Assembly (NCBI RefSeq): GCF_021245735.1
Contig: NZ_JAJISB010000025.1
Span: forward strand, 35,843-99,842
Source: Brevibacillus daliensis
GTDB lineage: Bacteria; Bacillota; Bacilli; Brevibacillales; Brevibacillaceae
DNA: 64,000 nucleotides
Direction: 5' to 3'
The translations under genes were made by a program, and so were the position numbers. The notes under the pieces are model-generated. The model ran no database searches, was not told the origin of the DNA, and saw nothing but the letters and a program-made list of their open reading frames with translations. This document shows, one piece after another, positions 1 through 8,198 of the stretch. Every line of letters starts with the position of its first letter. The first letter of the stretch is position 1.

Positions 1-56
1 ACTTATGATGAAAGTTACAATTAACTAAAATAACAATAAAAAAGGAGCAATATACT

Positions 57-317
57 ATGTTGACAAAAACTTGCACAATTCAAAACCCTTCTGGTCTACA
101 TGCTCGTCCAGCAACCATGTTTGTTCAAAAGGCAACTTCTTTCTCTTGCGATGTAAACCTAATCAAGGGTACTAAAAAAGTAAACGGAAAAAGCATCATG
201 GGTGTAATGACTCTTGCTGCGAAAAAAGGCGACGAAATCGTTCTTGAAGTAAATGGTGAAAATGAAGCTCAAGCTCTGGAAGAATTGGGAACAATTCTAG
301 AACACGACAAAGACTAA
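57..317 (+). CDS. ptsH: HPr phosphocarrier protein of the PTS
   Basis: HPr carries phosphate from enzyme I to the sugar-specific EIIA domains in the cytoplasm and, in Firmicutes, serves as CcpA corepressor when phosphorylated on serine. The 86-residue protein has the normal family length. The active-site histidine is His15 in GLHARPA and the HPr-kinase target is Ser46 in NGKSIMG. The ATG follows AAAAAAGGAG with good spacing. The stop lies 32 bases before ptsI, so the two genes form the usual pair. Both phosphorylation sites are intact, so carbon catabolite repression through CcpA is expected in this organism. Confidence 0.98.
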   Translation: MLTKTCTIQNPSGLHARPATMFVQKATSFSCDVNLIKGTKKVNGKSIMGVMTLAAKKGDEIVLEVNGENEAQALEELGTILEHDKD

Positions 318-349
318 GACATAAAAAGATAACAGAGGAGTGGATTTCT

Positions 350-2077
350 TTGCTTTGTAAAGGTATTGCAGCAGCTCAGGGTATCGCAATTGGCCATGCA
401 TTCGTAAAAGTTGAACAAACCCTCTCGTACACACGCACTACTCTAGAAGCAGATCAAGTTGCAGCTGAAGTGGCTCGTTTGAAAGAAGCGGTAGGAAAAA
501 CCATTTCCCAGCTGGAAGCGATCAAACAAAAAGCTTCAAAAGATATTGGGGAAGCTGAAGCAAAAATCTTTGAAGCTCATCAATTGATCATGAGCGACCC
601 GGAATTTATTGGAGCTATTGAGAGCAATATTGAAAGCGAAAAAATTAATTCTGAATCAGCGTTGGAAGGCGTAAGCAATATGTTCGTGGGCATGTTTGAA
701 AGCATGGAAGACGAATACATGCGTGAGCGCGCAGCTGACCTGCGTGATGTAAGCAAACGTCTTTTGAAAAACTTGCTTGGCATTGAAGATTCCTTGCTAG
801 GTGACGCTACAGAGGCTGTTATTCTTGTATGTCATGACTTGACGCCTTCTGATACAGCTCAGTTGGACAAGGATCAAGTAAAAGCGTTCGTTACTAATAT
901 CGGGGGACGCACTTCTCACTCCGCTATCATGGCACGTACGATGGAAATCCCTGCTGTTACAGGTCTTTCTGACATTACTGAAAAAGTTAAATCTGGCGAT
1001 ATGTTAGTCGTTGATGGAGAAACTGGGGATGTATTCGTTAACCCTGATCAAGATCTGATCGCTAGTTATGAGCAAAAATTAAAAGAGTTCCATGAGCAAA
1101 AAGCTACATGGGCAAAACTAATCAACGAGCCATCCGTAACAAAAGATGGTCACCATGTTGAGCTAGTGGCCAACATTGGTACTCCGCACGATGCTGAAGG
1201 TGCTGACAAAGCAGGTGCAGAAGGTATTGGTCTGTTCCGTACAGAGTTCTTGTACATGGGACGCGATAACTTCCCTACTGAAGAGGAGCAATTTGAAGCA
1301 TATAAAGCGGTTGCAGCTACTATAGACAATAACCGTCCAGTTGTCATCCGTACGCTTGATATCGGCGGAGATAAAGAGCTTCCATACCTTGATTTACCAC
1401 ACGAAATGAACCCATTCTTGGGTTACCGTGCAATCCGTATTTGTCTAGATCAGGTTGACCTGTTCAAGACCCAATTACGTGCATTGCTTCGTGCGAGTGC
1501 ATTCGGAAATATCAAGATCATGTACCCAATGATTGCTTCTCTGGTTGAATTGCGCCAAGCGAATGCAATCCTTGAAGAAGTAAAAGAAGATCTTCGTCAA
1601 AATGGCATTGCCTTTAACGAAGAAATCGAAGTAGGGATGATGATTGAAATTCCTGCTGCTGCAGTAGTTGCTGATCAACTGGCAAAAGAAGCAGACTTCT
1701 TCAGTATCGGTACAAACGATCTGATCCAATATACAATGGCCGTTGACCGTATGAACCAACAAATTTCTTACCTGTATGATCCGTTTAACCCTGCTGTTCT
1801 GCGTCTGATCAAGAATGTAATCGACGCAGCTCACAAAGAAGGTAAATGGGCTGGTATGTGCGGTGAGATGGCTGGTGAAGAGTACGCATTGCCAGTTCTA
1901 CTAGGCTTTGGTCTGGATGAATTCAGTATGAGTGCTCCTTCTATCCTGCGTTCCCGTCACTTGCTGACGCAACTAAGCATGGAAGAAATGAAAGCGGCTA
2001 CCAATGAGATTTTGAATTTGGCTACGGGTGAAGAAATTCGCGCGTATATCAAAGAAAATATTTTGGACAAGCTGTAA
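350..2077 (+). CDS. ptsI: PTS enzyme I (phosphoenolpyruvate-protein phosphotransferase)
   Basis: Enzyme I autophosphorylates with PEP and passes the phosphate to HPr. The 575 residues match the family length. The N-terminal HPr-binding helical domain is followed by the swivelling phosphohistidine domain with His190 in GGRTSHSAIMAR. The C-terminal PEP-binding TIM barrel shows GLFRTEFLYMGR, the NDLIQYTMAVDR metal/PEP site and the conserved CGEMAG loop. The start is TTG, chosen because ACAGAGGAG lies just upstream and residues LCKGIAAA align with the family start. It is cotranscribed with ptsH and followed by a hairpin terminator. Confidence 0.97.
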   Translation: MLCKGIAAAQGIAIGHAFVKVEQTLSYTRTTLEADQVAAEVARLKEAVGKTISQLEAIKQKASKDIGEAEAKIFEAHQLIMSDPEFIGAIESNIESEKINSESALEGVSNMFVGMFESMEDEYMRERAADLRDVSKRLLKNLLGIEDSLLGDATEAVILVCHDLTPSDTAQLDKDQVKAFVTNIGGRTSHSAIMARTMEIPAVTGLSDITEKVKSGDMLVVDGETGDVFVNPDQDLIASYEQKLKEFHEQKATWAKLINEPSVTKDGHHVELVANIGTPHDAEGADKAGAEGIGLFRTEFLYMGRDNFPTEEEQFEAYKAVAATIDNNRPVVIRTLDIGGDKELPYLDLPHEMNPFLGYRAIRICLDQVDLFKTQLRALLRASAFGNIKIMYPMIASLVELRQANAILEEVKEDLRQNGIAFNEEIEVGMMIEIPAAAVVADQLAKEADFFSIGTNDLIQYTMAVDRMNQQISYLYDPFNPAVLRLIKNVIDAAHKEGKWAGMCGEMAGEEYALPVLLGFGLDEFSMSAPSILRSRHLLTQLSMEEMKAATNEILNLATGEEIRAYIKENILDKL

Positions 2078-2084
2078 GAATAGT

Positions 2085-2121
2085 AAACAGGCGTGTGAGG
2101 ATAACTCATGCGCCTGTTTTT
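2085..2121 (+). terminator. Rho-independent terminator of ptsHI
   Basis: An inverted repeat AAACAGGCG / CGCCTGTTT is followed by a T tract. It begins 8 bases after the ptsI stop. Confidence 0.85.
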
Positions 2122-2139
2122 GTGTGTACTTTAGTGTAG

Positions 2140-2349
2140 GCAGAAGAAGCATCATTTTCGACTTGCGTACTGTTTACCCTCCCGCAAGGGAGAAGGACTG
2201 TCCACTACACAACACAGAGCGAGGAAAGTGCAAAAAGTAGCGACATCATGGTAGATAACTCATGGGTTGCACTTTTTTCTCCTCGCTCTGTGTTGCTTCG
2301 TTCAGCTGGAGGGTAAAAGGTGCTCTGTCGAAAATGATGCTTCTTCTGC
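2140..2349 (+). repeat. Dispersed structured repeat R1, copy A
   Basis: This is a roughly 210-bp non-coding element bounded by a perfect 23-bp inverted repeat (2140-2162 with 2327-2349; outer sequence GCAGAAGAAGCA). Inside are nested pairings: TTTACCCTCC (2173) with GGAGGGTAAA (2308), a CCC-GCAA-GGG mini-hairpin, a perfect 15-bp stem (2211-2225 with 2280-2294), and an apical AAGTGCAA/TTGCACTT stem (2226, 2267). Related copies lie at 22431, 49426 and 63548, and a deleted relative at 11385. The stems in different copies have different bases but stay paired. The element fills most of the gap between ptsI and the NlpC/P60 gene. Confidence 0.85.
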
Positions 2350-2472
2350 TCAGGTTTTGGATTACACAAAAAAGGCACAAGAGTTACACAAGCCTGTTCT
2401 GGAGAAAAAATAATAAACATTGATAAGTAGGACATGCTAAATAAAAATTGCTTGAAAAAGGAGTAGAATAGC

Positions 2473-3099
2473 GTGTCCAACAGCAATAGGTGCATTTCTT
2501 TGCATGCGTCTAAGCAGTTTGTAAGCCGTCGTTGTCAGAAGTGGTTTCTCTTTTTATTAGCTGGTAGTTTGAGTTGGAATGTGTCGGGGGCTGTGACTTT
2601 TGCACATGATCTAAATAGTCCTGTTAAAGAAGAGAAAGAAACGATAGTCAGAAAAAGCATACAGACAAAAAAGGCAGAGCAGTGGAACGAACTACTGTTG
2701 GCAAGGCAAATAGAACAAAAACGAAATGAAACAGTGAATCGCCTGATCTCAGATACCTATACCTATATGGGAGTTCCTTATGTGTGGGGCGGTGAGTCAC
2801 CTTCTGGATTTGATTGTTCCGGTTTCATTTATTACATGTATAACAAACACGGGATCCCTACTGAAAGAACAACTTCTGCGGTACTATACACAATGGGTAA
2901 GTGGGTTCCTATAAAACAACTACAGCCTGGTGATCTTGTCTTTTTTGCGTTAAAAAAATCTAAACAGGTATCTCACGTTGGATTTTATGTAGGTAACAAC
3001 AGATTCATTTCAGCGACCTCTTCCAAAGGAATACATGTTTATTCACTGAAAAATAGCTACTGGGGCCCAGCTTATGTAGGAGCAAAAAGAGTTTACTAG
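2473..3099 (+). CDS. NlpC/P60-family cell-wall peptidase
   Basis: This is a probable secreted D,L-endopeptidase acting on peptidoglycan stem peptides. A basic N-terminus and a hydrophobic stretch (about residues 24-44) look like a signal peptide or anchor. A charged linker (50-88) precedes the NlpC/P60 domain (about 92-208). The catalytic cysteine is Cys115 in FDCSGF, the histidine His168 in VSHVGFYVG, and the third polar residue is probably His188. The GTG start follows AAAAAGGAG at normal spacing. At 208 residues it is a single-domain member without LysM or SH3 repeats. The substrate is inferred from the family only. Confidence 0.88.
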   Translation: MSNSNRCISLHASKQFVSRRCQKWFLFLLAGSLSWNVSGAVTFAHDLNSPVKEEKETIVRKSIQTKKAEQWNELLLARQIEQKRNETVNRLISDTYTYMGVPYVWGGESPSGFDCSGFIYYMYNKHGIPTERTTSAVLYTMGKWVPIKQLQPGDLVFFALKKSKQVSHVGFYVGNNRFISATSSKGIHVYSLKNSYWGPAYVGAKRVY

Positions 3100-3226
3100 G
3101 CAATCTGATTATAAAAATTATGTAATCTAATTATGACAATTATATAATTGATCTATCCCTATCGTTCTTCTAGTGTTAGAATGAAGATAATAAATAGTTT
3201 CACGCATCAAGGGATGGAGGTAATGT

Positions 3227-3877
3227 ATGAAAAACTTTTGGAAAATGAAGGATCCAGTAAGTACCTGGACACATTTCATTACGTTTTTGGCGGGAATTGT
3301 TGGTTTAGTATTCCTGATTGTTTTATCTCTGGGTAGCATGTCAAAATTGATTACAATGACGATTTTTGGTGTAAGTATAATATTATTGTATGGTGCTAGC
3401 TCTATTTATCATTGGGTGAGAACAACTCCCGATAAGGAACTGATTTTGAAAAAAATTGATCATATCGCCATCTACATATTAATTGCTGGCTCTTACACAC
3501 CAGTTTTTTATTATGGTCTGACAGGCTGGTGGAAATGGAGCATGCTGATTGCGGTATGGGTTCTTGCCATAATTGGCTTGTTCCTGAAGATCTACTTTAT
3601 CAATGCGCCACGGTACGTTTCCACGATTTTTTACGTGACGTTGGGCTGGATTGCAGTGGTTCCGTTTGCTCAATTGGTTCATAATTTGCCGATGGGAGCA
3701 ATTGTGCTTACCGTTATTGGCGGTGTGATGTACACTCTTGGTGCTGTCATCTATGCTACGAAAATCTTTGACTTTTTCCCAAATCGATTCGGGTTTCATG
3801 AGATATTCCATTTGTTCGTGATGGCGGGTACGGGTATTCATTTTGCAATGATCATGAAATACTTTGTACTTGGATAG
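3227..3877 (+). CDS. Hemolysin III / TrhA (YplQ-type) membrane protein
   Basis: A seven-helix integral membrane protein of the PAQR/hemolysin III family, 216 residues. Family hallmarks are the N-terminal WTHFITF helix, SSIYHWV in the second helix region, and a C-terminal HEIFHLFVMAGTGIHF stretch with the conserved histidines. Members have been linked to membrane energetics and lipid homeostasis, and the hemolytic label is historical. The start is ATG with GGGATGGAGG upstream. It stands alone, with a hairpin downstream at 3936. The assignment to the family is firm but the physiological role is not visible here. Confidence 0.9.
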   Translation: MKNFWKMKDPVSTWTHFITFLAGIVGLVFLIVLSLGSMSKLITMTIFGVSIILLYGASSIYHWVRTTPDKELILKKIDHIAIYILIAGSYTPVFYYGLTGWWKWSMLIAVWVLAIIGLFLKIYFINAPRYVSTIFYVTLGWIAVVPFAQLVHNLPMGAIVLTVIGGVMYTLGAVIYATKIFDFFPNRFGFHEIFHLFVMAGTGIHFAMIMKYFVLG

Positions 3878-3935
3878 TGTGATTGTTACTTCCAAAGGCT
3901 TTGTTAGCTTTTCGTGTTGATTTTTGGACAAAAGA

Positions 3936-3964
3936 AAGACCGCCTTATCGTAAAAGGCGGTCTT
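3936..3964. terminator. Hairpin terminator downstream of the TrhA gene
   Basis: A perfect stem AAGACCGCCTT / AAGGCGGTCTT with a 7-base loop. The T tract is better on the minus-strand side, so it may work for transcripts arriving from either direction. Confidence 0.65.
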
Positions 3965-4015
3965 GAACTATCAATCCCGTTACCACAACAAAAAAGACAA
4001 AAGCAAAATCAATGT

Positions 4016-4042
4016 AAAAAATCGGGGGTTACCCGATTTTTT
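4016..4042. terminator. Bidirectional terminator at the 3' end of yjdF
   Basis: The stem AAAAATCGGG / CCCGATTTTT has A and T tracts on both sides. It overlaps nothing and lies just past the yjdF stop codon on the minus strand. Confidence 0.85.
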
Positions 4043-4044
4043 AA

Positions 4045-4455
4045 TTACCTTCCACGATGTTTATCTTTCGCTTTTTGACGTTTTATTTCTCGCTTTCGTT
4101 CTTTCATTTCTTCCCTTTGTTGCCTGGAAAAAGTTTGTTTTTCTTTTTTTCTTTTCTCATATTCCAACTTGAGAGTTTCTTCGGCATGAGAAGATATACC
4201 TTTATTTTTCAGTTCATCAGCCACTCGTCTTGCAAGACGCTTTGGGTTTACTCTCCGCTCATTGGGAGTTTTTCTATTGATTTCTTGAGACAATCTGTTT
4301 GTTAAGTCTACTATCTGTCTCTGGATAAACTCCAGAATTTCAGAATCATTTGGTTCAGAACCAAATACGTACCTACCTGCTCTCAATTTCCCTTCATGAA
4401 CTTCCTCAACAACACCTACCCAAAATTGACCATCATAATACACTGTTAGCTTCAT
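4045..4455 (-). CDS. yjdF: YjdF family protein (DUF2992)
   Basis: A 136-residue protein. The N-terminal half (MKLTVYYDGQFWVGVVEE) is the conserved YjdF beta-rich domain. The C-terminal third is a very basic and acidic helical tail ending in KRQKAKDKHRGR. Its biochemical function is not established. In other Firmicutes yjdF genes are typically preceded by the yjdF riboswitch, which responds to azaaromatic compounds. The ATG at 4455 is preceded at 5 bases by a GAGGGGG Shine-Dalgarno sequence that can be sequestered by its leader (see 4456-4580). It is transcribed alone and terminates at 4016-4042. Confidence 0.88.
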   Translation of the reverse strand: MKLTVYYDGQFWVGVVEEVHEGKLRAGRYVFGSEPNDSEILEFIQRQIVDLTNRLSQEINRKTPNERRVNPKRLARRVADELKNKGISSHAEETLKLEYEKRKKEKQTFSRQQREEMKERKREIKRQKAKDKHRGR

Positions 4456-4580
4456 AAAATCCCCCTCTAATCAAACATTGGAACAATGGACATCCCGAGG
4501 GGGGAAGGTTACTGACATTGAATCCCCAAAAAGGGCTCAATGCGTCTGGACTACCAACCAGACTGTGTTTTTACGTTCCA
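4456..4580 (-). promoter_or_regulatory. Candidate yjdF riboswitch leader with SD sequestration
   Basis: On the minus strand the leader can form TCTGG/CCAGA, then a longer CATTGA-CCC / GGG-TCAATG hairpin. Its last element is CCCCCCTC (plus-strand positions 4497-4504), which is complementary to the yjdF Shine-Dalgarno GAGGGGG (4461-4467). That is the layout of a translation-controlling riboswitch. Assignment to the yjdF class rests on the downstream DUF2992 gene and this architecture. I could not align it to the published consensus. Confidence 0.6.
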
Positions 4581-4587
4581 TCTTTTT

Positions 4588-4593
4588 ATTATA
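4588..4593 (-). promoter_or_regulatory. -10 box of the yjdF promoter
   Basis: TATAAT read on the minus strand, just upstream of the structured leader. The best -35 candidate, TTACGT 18 bases further up, is weak. Confidence 0.5.
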
Positions 4594-4771
4594 CAACAAA
4601 ATTCATTTTTCACGTAACTACCCGTTAGTATAATCCAAGTAGATGAAAACAACATTAATACCAATAATCCATTGTAATCAATCTTTTTGTCAAAGCTACA
4701 TTACACGTGGTTGTTATGTGTAAATGGATTATTTTTCCACACACAGATTATGCCTCAGAATAAACCAGTTA

Positions 4772-4800
4772 TTGCAAATTGAATAGAGACATGATATTGT
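4772..4800 (+). promoter_or_regulatory. Sigma-A-like promoter of the cshA leader
   Basis: TTGCAA at 4772 and TATTGT at 4795 with a 17-base spacer. Transcription would start near 4807, some 350 bases upstream of cshA. Confidence 0.5.
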
Positions 4801-4806
4801 TATTAC

Positions 4807-4951
4807 GTTGCGGAGAAATACCTATATCCGTGGAGCATTTCGCGAGTAGCCTTTGGCAATGGATGAATTCCATCGCATGAAAAGGATTAATTGATAAAAC
4901 ACGAGAATGTGCAGGCATTAAGCGTGTGTTTCCCGGCTTAATGTTTTTTTT
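4807..4951 (+). ncRNA. Candidate leader RNA or small RNA ending in a terminator, upstream of cshA
   Basis: A stretch of about 145 bases runs from the predicted start near 4807 to an intrinsic terminator (CATTAAGC / GCTTAATG followed by eight T, 4916-4951). It contains a small ATGGA/TCCAT hairpin and no ORF of note. It could be a free small RNA or an attenuated 5' leader of the RNA helicase gene. The 207 bases from 4952 to the cshA start hold an ACCC...GGGT stem-loop near 4983-5019 but no clear second promoter. I do not recognise a known RNA family. Confidence 0.4.
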
Positions 4952-5158
4952 GTGGAGTTTTTCCCATTATTCTCGCCAATCGACCCTGGTGGTCAGCCGA
5001 ACGGTTGTGACTGTTGGGTATGAAGCAAGTGCTTACACACGATCATTATCCACCTTATAGGTTAAATCGGTAGCAAATATAAGATAAGGGCTTTAAAGGT
5101 CCAAAAAAGTGGCAAACTATATAGAGGTAGAGTCACTTAAAAAGGAGAATGAATAAAT

Positions 5159-6715
5159 TTGGCTACATTTTTCGAGTTGGGATTAAGTCACCAAGTTCTG
5201 AGATCCCTAAGCAACATGGGTTTTGAAGAAGCGACACCCATCCAATCACTAACAATCCCAGTTGCTCTTGCAGGCAAAGACCTGATTGGTCAAGCACAAA
5301 CAGGTACAGGTAAAACAGCAGCTTTTGGTATTCCAATGATCGAGAAAATCGATATGGATAAACCACACATCCAAGGTATCGTATTAACACCAACACGTGA
5401 ACTTGCTGTACAAGTTGCAGAAGAATTGAACAAGGTTGGTCAATACTCAGGGATTAAAACACTCCCTATCTATGGCGGTCAAGATATCGTAAGACAGATT
5501 CGTGCATTGAAAAAGAATCCAAATATCATTGTGGCAACACCTGGTCGTCTAATTGACCACATCAACCGCAACACGATTCGTTTGAATCATATCAGCACAC
5601 TGGTTCTTGATGAAGCAGATGAAATGTTGAACATGGGTTTCATTGAAGAGATCGAATCAATCCTTCAACAAATTCCTGCTGAGCGTCAAACCCTACTCTT
5701 CTCAGCAACCATGCCAAGACAGATTGAATCACTTTCTAAACGTTATCTGAAAGACCCAGAAAAAATTGCAGTAAAAGCAAAAGAAGTAACGGTTCCAAAT
5801 ATTGAGCAAGTCTACATGGAAGTTCAAGAGAAATCGAAGTTCGATGTAATGTGTCGTTTGCTTGATATCCAATCCCCAGAATTAGTTATCGTGTTTGGTC
5901 GCACAAAACGTCGTGTGGACGAGCTAAGCGAAGCCCTAAACAAACGTGGTTATTCCGCAGAAGGAATTCATGGTGACCTGACTCAAGCGAAGCGTGACAG
6001 CGTATTGCGCCAGTTTAAAGAAGGTACTATTGATATTCTGGTTGCTACAGATGTTGCTGCCCGCGGTCTAGATATCAGCGGCGTTTCCCATGTATACAAC
6101 TTCGATATTCCTCAAGATCCTGAGAGCTATGTTCACCGTATCGGTCGTACTGGTCGTGCAGGTAAAACAGGCGTTGCCATTACATTTGTAACACCTCGTG
6201 AAGTAGACCATCTGCGCATGATCGAGCAAGTAACGAAGCGTAAAATGAATCGTCAACCTGTTCCAACTCTGACTGAAGCAATCGAAGGTGCACAACGTAT
6301 TACAGTTGAAAAATTGGTTTCTGTTATCAGTGAAGACAACTATCGTGAGTACCATACACTTGCTGAAAAATTGTTGGACGAAAATGATTCGATTGCACTT
6401 GTTGCAGCAGCGCTTAAAATGCTGACAAAAGAGCCGGACACAACTCCGATTCGTTTGACTGAAGAGGCTCCTCTTCGCAGCAAAAAACGCCGTCCATATG
6501 GTGATGACAAGCGTAATAGCGGACCTCGTCGTGGTGGAGATCGTCCACGTGGCAATTACGGTGGCGGAGATAGAAATCGTGGAGGCCGTTCTGATGGACG
6601 TCGTGGCGGAGATGATCGTCGTGGCGGAGATGATCGTCGTCGTAGTGGTGGCGGAAACAGCGGTGGAGGCAAACCACGTTCTTACAACAACGAAAACAGA
6701 GGTGCTCGTAGCTAA
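5159..6715 (+). CDS. cshA: DEAD-box ATP-dependent RNA helicase CshA
   Basis: Unwinds RNA duplexes in ribosome assembly and mRNA turnover, and is part of the Firmicute degradosome. The 518-residue protein shows, in order: the Q motif region ([14 protein letters not shown]), Walker [25 protein letters not shown] (VLDEADEM), SAT, and [10 protein letters not shown]. The C-terminal tail (about 435-518) is rich in Arg-Gly-Gly and Arg-Gly-Asp repeats, typical of an RNA-binding extension of CshA proteins. The start is TTG with AAAAAGGAG nine bases upstream. It is preceded by a long leader with an internal terminator and followed by a bidirectional terminator. Confidence 0.95.
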   Translation: MATFFELGLSHQVLRSLSNMGFEEATPIQSLTIPVALAGKDLIGQAQTGTGKTAAFGIPMIEKIDMDKPHIQGIVLTPTRELAVQVAEELNKVGQYSGIKTLPIYGGQDIVRQIRALKKNPNIIVATPGRLIDHINRNTIRLNHISTLVLDEADEMLNMGFIEEIESILQQIPAERQTLLFSATMPRQIESLSKRYLKDPEKIAVKAKEVTVPNIEQVYMEVQEKSKFDVMCRLLDIQSPELVIVFGRTKRRVDELSEALNKRGYSAEGIHGDLTQAKRDSVLRQFKEGTIDILVATDVAARGLDISGVSHVYNFDIPQDPESYVHRIGRTGRAGKTGVAITFVTPREVDHLRMIEQVTKRKMNRQPVPTLTEAIEGAQRITVEKLVSVISEDNYREYHTLAEKLLDENDSIALVAAALKMLTKEPDTTPIRLTEEAPLRSKKRRPYGDDKRNSGPRRGGDRPRGNYGGGDRNRGGRSDGRRGGDDRRGGDDRRRSGGGNSGGGKPRSYNNENRGARS

Positions 6716-6752
6716 TTAGCTAGTGGGCATCTGAAATAAACGAACAAAAAGC

Positions 6753-6791
6753 AAAAAATCCCGTTCACACTTACGCGAGCGGGATTTTTTT
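6753..6791. terminator. Bidirectional terminator between cshA and the MFS gene
   Basis: AAAAAATCCCG / CGGGATTTTTT with flanking A and T tracts. The last codons of the convergent MFS gene lie within it. Confidence 0.88.
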
Positions 6792-8021
6792 CGTATTTGC
6801 TTGTTGATACCAGATGAAAGAGAGCCAGCACATGACAACAGCAGCAGTTACGTATAGTGGAAGAGGTCCCCACCATTCAAAAACGCTTAATCCAATCAGT
6901 GGACCAAGGGCAGCACCTAAGTCAACAGACATGGTATAGCTTGTAAGAATAGAACCCTTATGCTGGACATGCTGGGCGGCCATATCAGAAGCATACGTGT
7001 CTGATAAGGTTGTAAGAGAAGTAGCTAATAATTGGATGAGCAACAAGAGAAAGACCATCATCCAGATAGGCTTACTTATCGGAATTAAAAATAAACAAAG
7101 GGCAGTTCCTATTAGTGAGTAAGATAAGAGCCTACTACGACTCCATTTTTCATCAGACAAGCGTCCTACCCACGGGGCAAGCCAAGGCTCCCATACCCAG
7201 CGAATAGACTGGATGATCCCAGCCAAGGTGGCTACTCCAACTGTTATCCCGAATAATCGTGTCGGATCAGAGTAATAGTATGCGAAAAGCTGACTGACTC
7301 CCCCTGCGAGAATTCCTTGAAACAGCATAGCAACCAAAACTCCTGTTATCATGGCATAAGCGACTTGACGCTGCTTGAGGATGTCCCAAATGGTTACCTT
7401 ACTTCTTTTAGGAGTGCTAGAATGTTCGACAGGAACTGTGGTGGTATCTAGTTCTTTTGGTTTGGGATTTTTAAATGTTAGTAAAATATAGGGAATACCA
7501 ATTAAGGTTGCTACGGAAAAAATAATTGCTGTGGTAGCAAGACCGTACCAATCTGCCAAAAATCCGCCAAGTAGCATTCCAAATAGGCTACCTAATCGGT
7601 ACAAGCCATTATACGTGCCCGTTAATTGACCCCGGTTTTGTTCTGTTGCCAGATCAACAATAGTGAGATATGCACCTAATCGCAGAATGCTCCAGACAAA
7701 CCCCCATAGGGCTCGGATTAATAGCCACAGCCAGAAGCTATGTAAAAAACCGTAACTGAGGGTAGTTACAAATGATAAAAAAACGGCGGCTACCATACAA
7801 ACCTGTAAGTTGACACGACCATATATATAATTTACCAAGGGTGATAGTGGTAATCGGATTAACCTGTTGATGGAAAGTAATAAACCAACCTGGGCAATAG
7901 ATGTAAGTCCAGCCTCTTTAAAAAAAACAGGTAAAACGATGTATAACATCGAATCTCCCAACAAACATAATGCAGTAATCAAAGCTAAGATAACAATGGG
8001 GCGATTAGCAGGTTGACTCAT
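6771..8021 (-). CDS. Major facilitator superfamily transporter
   Basis: A 416-residue membrane protein with about 12 hydrophobic helices and a central charged cytoplasmic loop (near residues 185-215: NPKPKELDTT then PKRSKVTIWD). The loop between TM2 and TM3 and the NRLIRLPLSPLVNYIYGR segment fit the MFS signature region. It is drug-exporter-like, with no substrate visible. The ATG at 8021 is preceded by AAGAAGGG. It is convergent with cshA and divergent from the methyltransferase gene. The intergenic region carries a direct repeat of TTTAACAAAT that may be regulatory. Confidence 0.88.
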   Translation of the reverse strand: MSQPANRPIVILALITALCLLGDSMLYIVLPVFFKEAGLTSIAQVGLLLSINRLIRLPLSPLVNYIYGRVNLQVCMVAAVFLSFVTTLSYGFLHSFWLWLLIRALWGFVWSILRLGAYLTIVDLATEQNRGQLTGTYNGLYRLGSLFGMLLGGFLADWYGLATTAIIFSVATLIGIPYILLTFKNPKPKELDTTTVPVEHSSTPKRSKVTIWDILKQRQVAYAMITGVLVAMLFQGILAGGVSQLFAYYYSDPTRLFGITVGVATLAGIIQSIRWVWEPWLAPWVGRLSDEKWSRSRLLSYSLIGTALCLFLIPISKPIWMMVFLLLLIQLLATSLTTLSDTYASDMAAQHVQHKGSILTSYTMSVDLGAALGPLIGLSVFEWWGPLPLYVTAAVVMCWLSFIWYQQANTKKIPLA

Positions 8022-8198
8022 GCAATACCCTTCTTTCAGAAAAGTTTAACAAATTATGATATTATTGAACTTTAACAAATCAATTCAGAAAAGGAAAGAT
8101 AAATTCACTTGTCGAATTTTTATATTTTCTTAAGAAGTGTTACGTGTTTATGTTAAGATTCGTCACTTACAATAGGACTTACGGAAAGGGTGAGTAAA

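Noticed and set aside
1475..1834. 119-codon minus-strand open frame inside ptsI
   Set aside because: It lies opposite a fully conserved enzyme I sequence, has no ribosome site and no protein-like composition.
2205..2495. 96-codon minus-strand open frame across R1 copy A
   Set aside because: It is not conserved in the other R1 copies, which vary in length and frame; the element appears non-coding.
3148..3336. 62-codon plus-strand open frame overlapping the start of the TrhA gene
   Set aside because: It is out of frame with the conserved protein and has no ribosome site.
8190..8198. GTG at 8190 as start of the methyltransferase
   Set aside because: The only ribosome-site-like bases abut this codon; the TTG at 8199 has proper spacing.
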